A DNA stretch of 64,000 bases from Chamaelirium japonicum (taxonomy: Eukaryota; Streptophyta; Magnoliopsida; Liliales; Melanthiaceae). The stretch is taken from the NCBI GenBank assembly GCA_947650365.1, contig CANTAL010000022.1, forward strand, positions 825,554-889,553, in the 5' to 3' direction. Below are positions 1 to 12,000 of this stretch, piece after piece. Every line of letters begins with the position of its first letter. The stretch's first letter is position 1. The position numbers and the translations under genes are program-made. Under the pieces are notes generated by a model. That model saw only the letters and a list, made by a program, of their open reading frames with translations, was not told where the DNA came from and searched no databases.

Positions 1-1119
1 TTATCGGGGATAAAACCGTCCATCCTCCCTCGATTCCCACTGGTTGAAGTTCGCCACCAGAGTGAGGCCACCGTGGAGCTCCAGCCTTCCCCTCCGTTGA
101 CGGGAAGCGTGCAAGCTGGAGTTGGTGGACTGCAAAGAAAAGAAAGTATCAGAGACAGTTGGCTCCCTATGGAGCACGGACCCTCCGATGCCTAAGTCAG
201 CACTCTCGAAGAAACAAATAGTGGTCTAGTCATCGGGGAGAGCTAGGTAATGGAGATTCACATTGATTTTTTTCCAAAAGCAACCTTTCAACAGTGCCCC
301 GAATGTGCTTTTATAGGTGCTCGGGAGATTGAGACGTCAACACGTGTTAGGCCACATGGTAACCGGGTGGCCTGGATGTCATGTTGTAGGGGTGCCGCGC
401 CACACAGAGGACCTCTACGCGGTGATCTAATGTAAGTGCAAAGATGTGATCAGGTTGGAGCAGGGATCCTCCGCGTGTAAATTCCTAATTAGTGCAGGTT
501 GGCACCGGCCTCGTCTAGGGAGCCAGTCAAGGGAGTGGAGCACGTAGCTCTCCTTTGCCACGGGTTGCACTGCAATAGCAAGGTCAACAACCTGCTCATG
601 TCAACTTCATGGCGCATCCCTCTGTTCTTGCCTTTGGCTTTCTTTGACATCCTCCCCGCCTTGTCACATGGGCACCCCTCATGCGGCTACGCGGACAACC
701 AGCGGGCGACCCGTTTTAGGCACCAACAAGCTTTTTAGTAGAGTTATGTGCCCTGCTCATTGAGAGGTGGTTAACTTTTGATCTTGCTCTTGGTAAACCG
801 ATAATGGTGAACATTTTAATCAGTTCGGCAAAAGTTCAGAAACATAAATCATAAAAAAAATCTTATATCACATTAGCTGCTATTTTGTATAAATGGATAT
901 CAAAACATATATTTATAATTAAAATAAAATAAACATCAAATAAAATAGTTAAATTAATAAATTATTTATATAATTTGTAAAGAATTCAGAGATTACTCGG
1001 ACAATACATAGGGTACCGAATAATTCAAAGAACAATTATTTTGCCTTTTAAGCTAGCGTATTACTCACGGATTTTAAAAAAATTCAGAGAATATTGTTAC
1101 TATGCTCTGGACCAGCGGT
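1..1119. other. Intergenic DNA, no gene recognised; possible old LTR remnant
   Basis: The first 500 bases resemble the leader and LTR style of plant Ty3/gypsy elements, for example a stretch near 170-205 reading like 'CCCTCCGATGCCTAAGTCAG'. No second LTR, primer-binding site or domain is visible, so this is only a weak suggestion. Short open frames at 250-435 and 499-738 show no recognisable domain and no convincing start context. From about 780 to 1110 the DNA is AT-rich and I see nothing in it. Confidence 0.3.
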
Positions 1120-1638
1120 TAGGGGTGGCAATGGGTTGGGTCGGATCGGGTTCGGGTCGGGTTGAGACATATGTATAAGGGCAAAACACCCAACCCGAAC
1201 CCGACCCGTTTAATAAACGGGTCAAAAACTTAAACCCAAACCCAACCCGCCTAATAAACGGGTTGACCCGACCCGACCCGTTTAACCCGTTTACTAAATG
1301 GGTCGGGTCGTGTCGGATCGGGTTGGGTCAACAGAACCCATGTAAATCTGTCGGGTTGGGTAAAGACCAGTCGGATTGGGCCGGGTTTGATCGGGTTGGC
1401 TCGGGTTGGTTCAGGTTGGCTTGGGTCGGGTCGGGTCGGGTTGACACGATCCATTTGTTAAACGGGTCAAGTCGGGTTATAAGTACAAACCCGAACCCGA
1501 CCCATTAAATAAACGGGTCAATCGGGTCGACCCGTTTATGACCCGAACCCGTTTAGGCCAAACCCAAACCCGCTAACTTCGGGTCGGGTTCGGGTTCGGG
1601 TTCGGGTCGGCGGGTCGGGTCAAGAATTGCCACCCCTA
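1120..1638. mobile_element. Non-autonomous hAT-type element (MITE), 519 bp
   Basis: The ends are inverted: TAGGGGTGGCAAT at the left is mirrored by ATTGCCACCCCTA at the right, a form typical of plant hAT elements. The flanking 8-mers at 1112-1119 (CCAGCGGT) and 1639-1646 (CAGGCGGT) match at 6 of 8 positions and look like a decayed 8-bp target duplication. The interior is a strand-biased low-complexity field of GGGTCGGGT and ACCCGACCC with no transposase. Open frames through it (1251-1454, 1263-1508) simply follow the short repeats and are not genes. Confidence 0.75.
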
Positions 1639-1646
1639 CAGGCGGT

Positions 1647-2691
1647 CCTAGCTGACACACCCTTCAATGATTACTTGCCACACTAGCAACGTCCTAGAGA
1701 TCATGGCGGTTGTCCTCATCCCACGCTTTATGCCACGCCAGTCATCGTCGACGATCATGGAGCTCAGCCTAATCAAGGGAAGAGATAGTGGAGACCAATG
1801 TGGCGTAGATGGTCAGAAAAGAGCCATAGGTTATGTCTGCCTATTATACTACAAATCATCAATGCACTATGTTTACAGGATCATTTTACCTGAACCCTAT
1901 TGCTGGTTCGTGGCATGACGTAGTGTTGAGCTGCTCCATTTAGCTCCATGGCTTGATTGCCCAGTCAGACAAGCCTTAGAAGGCTTTATGGTCTTACTTG
2001 GGAGTAGGAGCATAGGAGCATTGAGTACCGACCGATACGACTAGGTATCAGTAGATATGAGATACATTTCTGAATCGATACCTATATCGATACTTACTAG
2101 ACCAACCCCCCTGCCGCCATCGTCAGACCTAACCGATCTCCATAACCTAAGATCTGCAGGCCATGGGATGAACCCTAGACCTAGAAATCACAAACCTAAA
2201 CCTAACCCAAATCCCCTGCCGCCGTTGCCACCTTTGCGTCTGCCGCTCGCGCCCGCTGCTTCCATCACCACTTCTCACGGTTGGCTCCATCGCTCGCACC
2301 ATCCGCCTGCCTCACCTCTGCTCGGGCCGCCTGCGCCTTCGCCTCCGCTGCTCGCGGTTGTGCCGCCTCTGCTTCCGTCGGACCTGACTTTCCTTTGCCA
2401 TGGCTAATCAAGATAGGAGAGGAGGTGAGGGTGTTCTCGGGATTAAAAAAAAAGAAGTGTTTATTCTAATGTTGGGTTGGTTAGAGGGGTTGTGGCTTCA
2501 ATGAAAACCTTTACTGGGTTTATCCTAATGTTGGGTTGGTTAGAGAGGCCTTTGGCTAATAACCCCCAAAAAGAAATCCGAGACTATTTAGCATTATAAC
2601 ATGCTTCAATAATCGGCAACTTTTAATATTTTAAATTTCATAAATCAAACCTCTAACTTGGATAAGAAACTCGACAACCTCATCTTCATGT
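1647..2691. other. Intergenic stretch without a supported gene
   Basis: A proline-rich open frame at 2057-2407 and a short one at 1667-1918 have biased composition and no recognisable domain. At 2462-2550 a short phrase (TAATGTTGGGTTGGTTAGAG) occurs twice about 67 bp apart. Otherwise I see nothing in this stretch. Confidence 0.4.
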
Positions 2692-2892
2692 TAGGGGTGG
2701 GACTTGGGCGGGTCTTACCCAAACCTGACCCACCCAACCCGAATAATGGATAAACATGGACAAAGCTGGTTAAAAACTTGGACGGGTTTGAACAAAAAAA
2801 GATTAACTCGATTTCAATTTGGATTGATTTGGACATCGTTTTTCTCAAACCGAGGAGCCCAAAGAACCTGAGGAATCCGAGTAGGTGAATAC

Positions 2893-3633
2893 TGTGGGGG
2901 AAAATCTTCGTGCCGACCCGAAGACCTCACCTCACTAGTCGATTGAGGTTGAAGATTGTTATTTGATCTGTCGATCGAAGTCGTTGCTTTCGATATGCAA
3001 ACAGAGAGAGAGATGCAATCAGAGATTTGACACGAGAGATATGATCTCAGAGTTCAGCCGAAGCCTACGTCTCCGTGCTATAGGGAGCAACCCGAATTCA
3101 CTAACACTTGTATCGAAGTGATCTCGACAGGCCGAGTCTCACTCAAGACACTCTGATCTCTTTGAAGGAGAGAAGATCAAAGAGAGGTGGAAGAAGGAAA
3201 GCTGAGAAGTTCCAAAGCTCTGGTTCTGAAAATCAGATCTCAGAGTGGAAATCAGAATTTTCGGGATCCTCTTACATTCGAAGGCTCTGCTATTTATAGA
3301 ATTCCCGGGGGGGAATTCCGGGGTAAATGGCGGTTTCTGCTGTCGTATCTGGGGATCCTCCAGGTAAGGCTGGTGGGTCCCGCTGTAGTTTTCGGGGGCC
3401 CACCAGGCAGGGCCGGAGGGTCCCGTTGTGGTCTTTGGGGGCCCACCAGGCAGGGCCGGTGGGTCCCGTTGTTGTCTTCGGGGGCCCACCTGGCAGGGCC
3501 GGTGGGTCCCACTGTTGTCTTCGGGGGCCCACCAGGCAGGGCCGGTGGGTCCCGCTGTGGTCTTCGGGGGCCCACCAGGCAGGGCCGGTGGGTCTCGCTT
3601 TTTGCAGACTTCTTGCCAAAATTTGCACCCACA
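2893..3633 (-). repeat. Gypsy-1 3' LTR (left copy), 741 bp
   Basis: This is the downstream LTR of the minus-strand element. Bases 3634-3645 just inside it read GTTACCCCCTCC, which on the coding strand is a purine-rich tract fit to prime plus-strand synthesis. The LTR contains five copies of a 43-bp GC-rich unit at about 3370-3595 with GGGGGCCCACC cores at 3394, 3437, 3480, 3523 and 3566. It differs from the right LTR by about 14 substitutions and one 4-base (GA)n length change. Confidence 0.9.
3370..3600. repeat. 43-bp GC-rich tandem repeat inside the Gypsy-1 LTR
   Basis: There are five units with a regular 43-bp spacing. Each carries GGGGGCCCACC and a nearby GGTGGGTCCC, which can pair to form a stem. 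The same array occurs in the right LTR (about 15440-15665) with the same unit number. Because 43 is not a multiple of three, the array opens long frames in several phases on both strands; these are artefacts of the repeat. Confidence 0.9.
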
Positions 3634-3739
3634 GTTACCCCCTCCAAGTTAGCTAAGAGGCCTCCTTGGCTGGCTTGGACTCGTGGTGCAAAGCTAACGA
3701 CCCCCTGTCACACATGCAGAGGAGCTTTTGTCGAGTGTT

Positions 3740-5095
3740 AGCGAAAAAATAGACTGATCGGTCAAATTTGATTGATCGGTCAAATTTGACCGATCGATCG
3801 ATTTCAACCGGTCAGGGATGAGGTGATCGGTCAAAAAACATCGTTTTTTGACAGATCTAGTAGAAAATCGACCGATCGGTTGATTTGGACCGATCGATCA
3901 AGTTTGACCGATCGGCTAAAATCAGCCGGTCAGGTTTAGAGGGATCGGTCAAAAAACAGAGTTTTTTGCCTGATCCAGTAGAAAAATCGATCGATCGGTT
4001 GATTTTGACCGATCGGCTAAAATCAGCCGGTCAGGTTTAGAGTGATCGGTTAAAAAACAGAGTTTTTTGCCTGATCCAGTAGAAAAATCGACCGATCGGT
4101 TGATTTTGACCGATCGGTCAAGTTTGACCGATCGGCTAAAATCAGCCGGTCAGGTTTAGAGTGATCGGTCAAAAAACAGAGTTTTTTGCCTGATCCAGTA
4201 GAAAATCGACCGATCGATTGATTTTGACCGATCGGTCAAGTTTGACCGATCGGCTAAAATCAGCCGGTCAAGGTTTTGGTGATCAGCAAAAAACATAATT
4301 TTTTCGCCTGATCCAGTAGAAAATCGACCGATCGGTTGATTTTGACCGATCGGCTAAAATTAGCCGGTCAAGGTTTGGGTGATCGGCAAAAAACACAAGT
4401 TTTTCGCCTGATCCAAATAGAAAATCGACCGATCGGTTGATTTTGACCGATCGATCAAGTTTGACCGATCAGCTAAAATCAGCCGGTCAAGGTTTGGGCG
4501 ATCGGCAAAAAACACAAGTTTTTCGCCTGATCCAATAGAAAATCGACCGATCGGTTGATTTTGACCGATCGGTCAAGTTTGACCGATCGACTAAAATCAA
4601 CCGGTCAAGGTTTTGATGATCGGCAAAAAACACAATTTTTTCGCCTGATCCAGTAGAAAATCGACCGATCGGTTGATTTTGACCGATCGGTCAAGTTTGA
4701 CCGATCGGATAAAATCAGCCGGTCAAGGTTTGGGTGATCGGCAAAAAACACAAGTTTTTCGCCTGATCCAAATAGAAAATCGACCGATCGGTTGATTTTG
4801 ATTGATCGGTCAAGTTTGACCGATCGGCTAAAATCAGCCGGTCAAGGTTTGGGCGATCGGCAAAAAATACAAGTTTTTCGCCTGATCCAATAGAAAATCG
4901 ACCGATCGGTTGATTTTGACCGATCGGTCAAGTTTGACCGATCGGCTAAAATCAGCCGGTCAAGGTTTTGGTGATCGGTAAAAAACACAAGTTTTTTGCC
5001 TGATCCAGTAGAAAATCGACCGATCGAATGAATTTAACCGATCGGTCGAGTTTGACAGATCGGTTAAATCCAGCCGATCAGGTCTAAGTTTCGAA
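3740..5095. repeat. ~118-bp tandem array in the Gypsy-1 3' region, about 11 units
   Basis: The anchor CCTGATCCAGTAGAAAATCG or a close variant recurs at about 3850, 3968, 4070, 4190, 4308, 4408, 4526, 4644, 4762, 4880 and 4998. Spacing is 118 bp in the later part; some earlier units are about 100 bp because they lack an internal piece. Each unit has several GACCGATCGGTC-like palindromes. Tandem repeats between the last ORF and the 3' LTR are a known trait of Tat-lineage elements and can seed satellites. Confidence 0.9.
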
Positions 5096-5528
5096 CCTGT
5101 ACTTTTGAGGAAATGGTATAGCTTGTTCTCTTCCTTTGATCTTCGGCAGAGTCTTGAACATTGATGGAGTTCGAGTTTTTTCGCTTTGAATCTTCGGTTT
5201 GCCCGAATGCGGTTTTGAACCGGCGGTCCGGTTCACTCGGACCGGTGGTATGCTTGGACCGTTGGTTTACGTGGACCGGTCGGTCTGACGCTTCGTCTGT
5301 TCCGACGGTTCACCTGGTTTTGCGCTTGCTATGGATAGATGCCACGTGTACCTGCAAAAACACGCGATTTGATATGGTGATGACACGTGTCATCTCGATT
5401 TGTGCGTCTAATTCCCTCAGGGTATAGCTTTTTTGGCTGTCATTTTCGCCTCACGCTTTCAGAAAATTTTCGAAGTCCAGAGCTTTTGCTTCCGATCTTC
5501 CTTTCTCTGTTTCCTCTCGATCGATCGA

Positions 5529-8415
5529 ATGGCATCCTCCGGCAGTTTGAAGAAGGTCTCGGTTCCTTCCAAGAGGAAGGGGAAGGAAATCTCTGAAGAA
5601 TCATCCCCCCCCAAAGGTCGCGGCAAGGGCAAGGCAGTACTGGTGGAGTTGGGCCAACTGGGCAAGAGGCACGCTGGGGTTGGATTCGCTTCTGCTCCTT
5701 CAAGGCCGGAACACATCCCAAAGGTAAGGTTCGTCATGGGCCCTCTGCTGCCTCTTAATGAAGAGCCTTCCTACATCTACAACACAGGTGGCGAGTTTAC
5801 CGACAAGAGGAGGGCAAAGTGGCAGAGGCTGTTGGCATGCTTCACAGAGGGGAAGATCCGGCCTTCACTGCTTGGGATTCAAGCTGGCTTTGGCATCGAC
5901 AAGCAAACTGTGTTTGTGAATTTTGCCAGCAACGAGCAAGTGATGGGGACAGTGGTCTCCTTGGGTCAGTTGAACTGCGGACTTCGCCTTCCGCTACTGT
6001 CGTTTGCCGTGAGGTTGCTAAACACCTCCGGCCTTTGCCCAGGACAGATCACCGGCAATGCATGGAGAATAATCTATGCCTTCTGCCGTGTAGAGTCTGA
6101 CTTCCAGAAGGAGCTGAGGGAGTGCTACTCCAGCCTCCCCGACGACTAAGAGGCCCGGATCGAATTGGGTTACTTCTTCTATCACTACCGATGGGTCTCG
6201 AGGAAAGACAGCCCTTTCTTCAACCTCACAGGGATTTCCGCTCTACGCCCCCTCACCGACACAGTTGCCTTTGATAAGCTGTATACGGAGTGGCCGCTCT
6301 CAGTGGCTGGTGCCTGGACGCCACTTTCAGTGCCAGAGACTCCTCGCTCTGACGTGAACAAGGAGGTCAAGATGTTTTATGGCGAAGGAGAGCTAGCCTG
6401 GCCTTCGGAGAGGGTTGGAGCCATCGATAACTTGTTCCTCGAGTTGACCTGCGGTACCAGGTCCTGGAAGCAGTTTTCAAACTGCCCAGTGAGGTACGGA
6501 AAAGCCAATCTCCTCCATCGATCGCAGGCCAGATACGAAGACAATGAGGTCTTGTACTCAGACTACGAGGAGGATCCTCAGTCTGGCAAGATCATCAGGA
6601 AGGTTAGGATCGAGAAGAAGGCCTACGGTGCAAGGCGCCGATTGCCAACCGCTGAGGAAAAGCTAGTGATACAGAGGGGCCCTATGAAGAAGAAAAGGAA
6701 AATCCTTGTCCAGCAGAATGAGGAAGAGGACCAAGAAAAGAAAAAGGAGGATGATGAAGAAGAAGAAGAAGAAAAGAAGGAAAGCGAGGAGGAAGAAGAA
6801 GAAACAGAGAACGGTAGTAACGACAATGGCGGCGACGATGATGACGATGACGATGAGGATGGGGGTGGTGAGGATGATCTTCCTCCCACCCCCACTGGTG
6901 GAGGTGAGGGAAACGGGGGTGGTGAGGAAGAAATTCCTCCCACCCCCATTGAAGGTGACCAAGAACAGGGGGGTGGTGGGGATGAACTTCCTCCCACCCC
7001 CACTGGTGGTGCAGAAGAGGAAGATTCTCCTCCTATCCCCATCGACGAGGCTAAGGTCCGTCGAATGGAGGGAGTCATGGACGTGGAGGGCGAAGGCCAC
7101 AAGGTGGTTCCCGCCTACCACTTCGACGACTTGAAGAAGTGCCCGGTGCGTTTCAAAATTACGTTCTCAGGGAGTGGTGGGGTTGAAAGCAACCCCACAC
7201 CCCTCGACCAACTTCCTCCAGTCACTCCCCGCATCGAAGGAGCAACCACAAGTGGGGGTCTGGAGGTCGAACAACCCCCACCCCCTCATCGCTCTTTGGC
7301 CGATGAGGTGGCTTCTCTTATGGCTGGGCTTCATCAGCCAGGCGGGCAGCAAGAGGAAGGGGGTGTCTCACCTCCCCAGGGTGCTCCCTCTCCTATTCAC
7401 TTGGAGAGGGAAAGCCGTGTGGGCGATGGGGCTCCCCAACTCCAGCCAGAACCCCAGCCAGAACCAACTCCCACCAAGGAGAAATCGACCCCTCGGGTTA
7501 AGAGCTCCGACCGTGGCAAGGGAAAGGCTCCTCGAGCCGATGTCTCAGGTGCTTGCCATAATTTTGCCTTGATTATCTTGCTTTTGAAGTTTGAAAATAT
7601 TCTAACTCTTTTGAACTTCTGTTTGATTTGCAGGGACTCCTGCAGGCATGGCTTCAATTTTGAAAGATTTGGGTGAGGTTGACATCAACCACCTAACTCC
7701 CGTGATCCGGCAGCTCTGCAACCTTCCGGGGGCTCCGATCGAGGAAGCCTTTCATAGGCTTGAAGTTGTGGTAAGTGCATCCGCTTGAATTGTCTTTCGA
7801 TTTGAATCCTTCGATATACCCTTGTCATTTCTTGTTTGTTCGCAGAACTCAGCGGTTCTGAAATTTGGCACAAAGCTCTTCAAGAGGTACGGAGAGCGAG
7901 AGGCTTCATCTGAAGTCTCTCGTCTAACGGCTGAGTTGGAAGCTGCCCACGAGGAAAAGGATAAGCTGAGGGATCTTCTATCCTCCAAGAAGGAGGCCTT
8001 GAAGGCTAAGATTGAGGCCCTTCGCAAGGAAAAACTGGAGAGCAAGGGCTGGTAGAACGGCTTCGAGGCCCGGGGTCACGAGCTCGAGGAGTTGAGGAAT
8101 CGATTTTTCAAGATCGAGAACTTATCCTTCGATCGTGTGGCTCGAATAAAGGAGTTGGAGGCTGAACTCGCGGCAAGAGATGCCGCTTTTGCTGCTAAGG
8201 AGAGAGCTTCAGCTGCGAAGGAGGATGCCCTCAACAAGGAGCTGGAGCAAATGCGTACTGAATGCGCGAGTTACAGGGAGACGACGGAGAAGGCGGTGGA
8301 GGCGCTCAGGGTCCACGCTAGCAGCGTTCGATCTTCTAAGGCTTCCGTGGCGAGTAAAGCTCGAGGCGGATCCGAAGGAGAAAAGTCATGCGCTCCCAGT
8401 GTGGCTAAACCCTGA
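5529..8415 (+). pseudogene. Antisense extra ORF of Gypsy-1 (gypsy-type 'Transposase_28'-like)
   Basis: This ORF runs opposite to gag-pol. Its first part (about 5529-6600) looks like the plant 'putative gypsy type transposon' family, with phrases such as SGLCPGQITGNAWRIIYAF and WPSERVGAIDNL. That family name is from memory and needs a profile search. A lysine/glutamate- and aspartate-rich stretch (about 6660-6870) follows, then four PPTP- or PPIP-type repeats (about 6885-7045), and after about 7870 a charged, probably coiled-coil tail. Segments near 7550-7632 and 7771-7845 have GT...AG ends and pyrimidine-rich 3' sides like plant introns. The frame is broken in a few places. Its function is unknown; antisense ORFs at this position are known in Tat elements. 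Confidence 0.65.
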
Positions 8416-9082
8416 TGTACTTCTACCTTCTTTCTTTGTTGTACTTTGTAAACTTGTGATATGAAAAGGCTCACTCCTGTACTCGGCAATTTTTTGATAA
8501 TAGAAATCTTTTTGGTGTTTGAAAGTTGGATGTCTCTTGTGTTGAATGTCTTCGAATATCATGTTCTGAATAGAATTGAAATGTGGAATGGATACAATCT
8601 TTTGAATGTAAGGGGTCGAGTCGCAACTCGATTACCCAAACTTGTTGTAACTTGAAAATTGAATTTGAATTCGTGTAACCCTTGTATGTGAGGGGTTGAG
8701 TCGCAACTCAAATACCCAAACCTGTTAGACGATATCGAAATTGATTGAAATTGAGTATTGAAATTGAAGGTCAGTTTAACATTTGTAAGCAAGGGGTAGT
8801 GTCGCAACACAAACTCTCCAACTTGTTAAACTGACCAGTGACTTGAAAGTTGCTTTGAATGACAACCTGAAATCGTTTTAACATTTGCCAGTAAGGGGCT
8901 GAGTCGCAACTATAACACCCAAACTTGTTAAAAGACTTGGTAACTTGAATATGGATAATTTTGAAACTGCTTCAGAACTTGAATTGAATTGCTGAACACT
9001 TGCACATTTGAACATTTGAAAGAGAATTTCATTCATCATGGAATTTACATCATGGATAGAACAGTTTGAGGTGCCTAGAATT
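8416..9082. other. Convergent intergenic spacer of Gypsy-1 with four stem-loops
   Basis: This spacer lies between the 3' end of the plus-strand extra ORF and the 3' end of the minus-strand pol. It contains a loosely repeated block, about 80-105 bp apart, beginning AAGGGG. Each block holds a small hairpin with loop CGCA: stems at 8616-8631, 8696-8711, 8799-8810 and 8901-8912. The first three have fully paired stems of different sequence. A role as a two-way transcript end is an inference from position only. Confidence 0.7.
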
Positions 9083-12000
9083 TCAAGCTCGTGGCAATCT
9101 ATCTCCTTCTGGTGAGATCAGTCGATAAGAGCCTTTGCCTCTAACTGATTCGATAATATATGGACCTTCCCAGTTGGGAGCAAGCTTCCCACTGCTATGT
9201 TCCTTTGTGTTGTAGAAGACTGCTCTAAGGACTAGGCTGCCGATTGGGAATTGCCGTTTGTAGACTTTCTCATCATAGGCTTGTTTGATCTTCTGCTGGT
9301 ACTTGGCCACACGAAGAGAGGCTTGGTCTCGTAGTTCTTCAGAGAAGTCTAGATCATTGATTCGAAGTTCTTCATTGACTCCTTCTTCAACTGCCCTGGT
9401 CTTTAGAGTATTTGATATGTTTTCTGTTGGGAGTACTGCTTTCGATCCATATGTCAGACGGAAAGGTGAGAACCCTGTGGATCTTCTCGGAGTTGTGCGA
9501 TATCCCCAGAGAACTTCAGGTAGGACTTGTTCCCATAATCCTTTCTTGTCATTGAGTTTCTTCTTGAGTATACCAAGAATAGCTCTATTGGAGACTTCAG
9601 CTTGACCGTTGCACTGAGGATATCTTGGAGTTGAATAGAAGAGTTTGATCCCGTTGTTCAGGCAGAACTCTCAGAATTTGTCGGAGTCGAATTGAGCTCC
9701 ATTGTCAGCAACAAGAACTTGAGGTGTACCAAATCTTGAGAAGATGTTGTGCCTAATAAATTTGATCACTTCATCATCGGTCTCTCGAAAGAGTGGCACA
9801 GCTTCAACCCATTTGGTGAAGTAATCTGTGGCCAGCAGTAGATACTTCTTCTTGCTTGGAGTTGGTGGGAAAGGACCTAAGAAATCCAACCCCCATTGAT
9901 GGAAAGGCCATGGACTTGATAGTTGATGCAGCTCATCTGCAGGGAGATGGATAGCTCGAGCGTGTCGTTGGCATGGTTCGCATCTTTGAACAACTTGTTG
10001 AGCATCCCTTGCCATTGTTGGCTAGTAGTAACCTTGTAGCTTCGTTTTGGCTTCAAGAGATCTTCCTCCCGAATGATTCCCACAAGCTCCAGAGTGGATA
10101 TCAATTAGGATTGTTTGTGCTTGCTCGGGACCAAGGCACTTGAGCAACATCCCGTTGGAGATTTGAAATATAGATCTTCTCCTTGAATAGTATAGCAAGG
10201 AAGTTTCCTTTGAAGTCTTCGGGCTTGATTGGGATCTTCTGGTACTTTGCCATATTTGAAGAAGTCAAAAATTGACTGTCTCCAGTCTTCAAGTCCATTT
10301 GCAATAGCAAGATTCAATATCAATTGATCTCCACCCCCAGATCTCTTTGTAGTAGTAAGGATCTGTTGATCGGGGATGGTCTTGGGCACTTTTTGATAAT
10401 CGATCTGTATTTGCCTTCCTCCGAGTGAGTCTCCAAGAACTGAGGCAGCATTGGCTAAGGCATCTGCTTCTCGGTTCTCTGTTCTTGGGGTTTGAATGAA
10501 TTCGGCATTAGTAAAACGCTGTTGAAGACGTCGTACTAAGGCCAAATAGAGTTGCATTCTTTCTTCTCGAGCTGTATACTCTCCATTGATTTGCCTTATG
10601 ATCAACTGGGAGTCGTTATAGACAATGATTCGATCTACCCCCAGGGATTTCGCCATTTCGAGTCCAGAAATGAGTGCTTCATATTCAGCTTTGTTATTGG
10701 TGGCATTGAATCCGAGAAGAGTGGCCTTCTGTAGATGATCAAGTTCGGGGGATACCAAGACTATCCCAGTTCCCGAACCGATCGCACTTGAAGCTCCATC
10801 AGTGTAAAGCTTCCATGGAGGAGTTGCAGCAATAGCCTTGAGACTTGGGTCAATTTTTGTTGCAAGATTGATTGGAGGATTATCCTCATCTTCCAAGCGC
10901 ATGTCGACATCTTCTTCCCAAGTAATGGGGTCTTCAACTGGAAAATCAGCTAGAAAATCAGTAACAGCTTGACCTTTGATCGATGTGCGAGATTCAAATT
11001 GGATCCCAAGAGCACTCATCTCGATCACCCATTTGGTCATACGACCAGCTCGACCAGCTTTGTCAACGATATCTTTGAGTGGGTGTTCGGATATGACAGT
11101 GATCTGGTGGGAGACGAAATAAGGTTGCAGACGACGTGATGCAGTGAGTAAAGCCAGTATGACCTTCTCAGTTTTTGAGTAACGAGTCTCAGTTGGAAGA
11201 AGGGTATGGCTGATATAATAGACTGGATGTTCGATGCCACCTCTTCTACTAACTAGGACTGCGCTGATTGCTTGACTGGTGACGGCGAGATAAAGCCATA
11301 AGTCTTCTTTTGGAAGTGGAGCCGTCAAGATAAGAGCTTGCACCAGATATTTCTTGATGCTTTGAAATGCTTCTTCACAGATCGGACTCCAACCGGAGGT
11401 ATCCGCCTTTCGTAATTTGTCGAAGAGGGGTTTGCACTTGTCGGAAGATTTTGAGATGAATCGATTGAGTGCTGCTAACCTTCCAGTGAGGCGTTGAACT
11501 TCCTTTCGATTTGTAGGTGAAGGCATATCCAGAACTGCTCGGATTTGGTCGGGATTAGCTTCGATGCCTTTCCTGGTCACAAGGTGACCCAGGAATTTGC
11601 CCGATTGAACTCCAAAAGCACACTTGGCCGGATTGAGCTTCATACGATACTTTCGGAGAACTTGAAAGGTTTTTGCCAGATCGGATAGATGTTTTCCTCG
11701 AGTGGAACTCTTAGTGAGGAGATCATCGACGTAGACTTCGACGTTGCGACCGATCTGATCTTCGAACATCTTTGTGACTAACCTTTGATAGGTGGATCCA
11801 GTATTTTTGAGGCCGAATGGCATTACATTGTAGCAGTAGAGCCCTCGGCTAGTCACAAAACATGTCTTCTCTTGATCATCCGGATGAAATGGAATTTGAT
11901 TGTATCTAGAGTACCCATCCATGAAAGACAATAGCTCGTGGCCAGCAGTGTCATCGACGAGTCTATCAATCCTTGGCATGGGGAATGGGTCTTTGGGACA

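Noticed and set aside
2057-2407. Proline/leucine-rich 116-residue ORF
   Set aside because: Biased composition, no domain, no intron or promoter evidence; it looks like degenerate repeat DNA.
3187-3741. Collagen-like GPPGRAGG protein frames
   Set aside because: They are translations of the 43-bp LTR repeat and occur in several phases on both strands, and again in the other LTR.
6623-7134. Ser/Pro-rich reverse frames and a Lys/Met-rich frame
   Set aside because: They are other-frame readings of the acidic, PPTP-repeat part of the antisense ORF.
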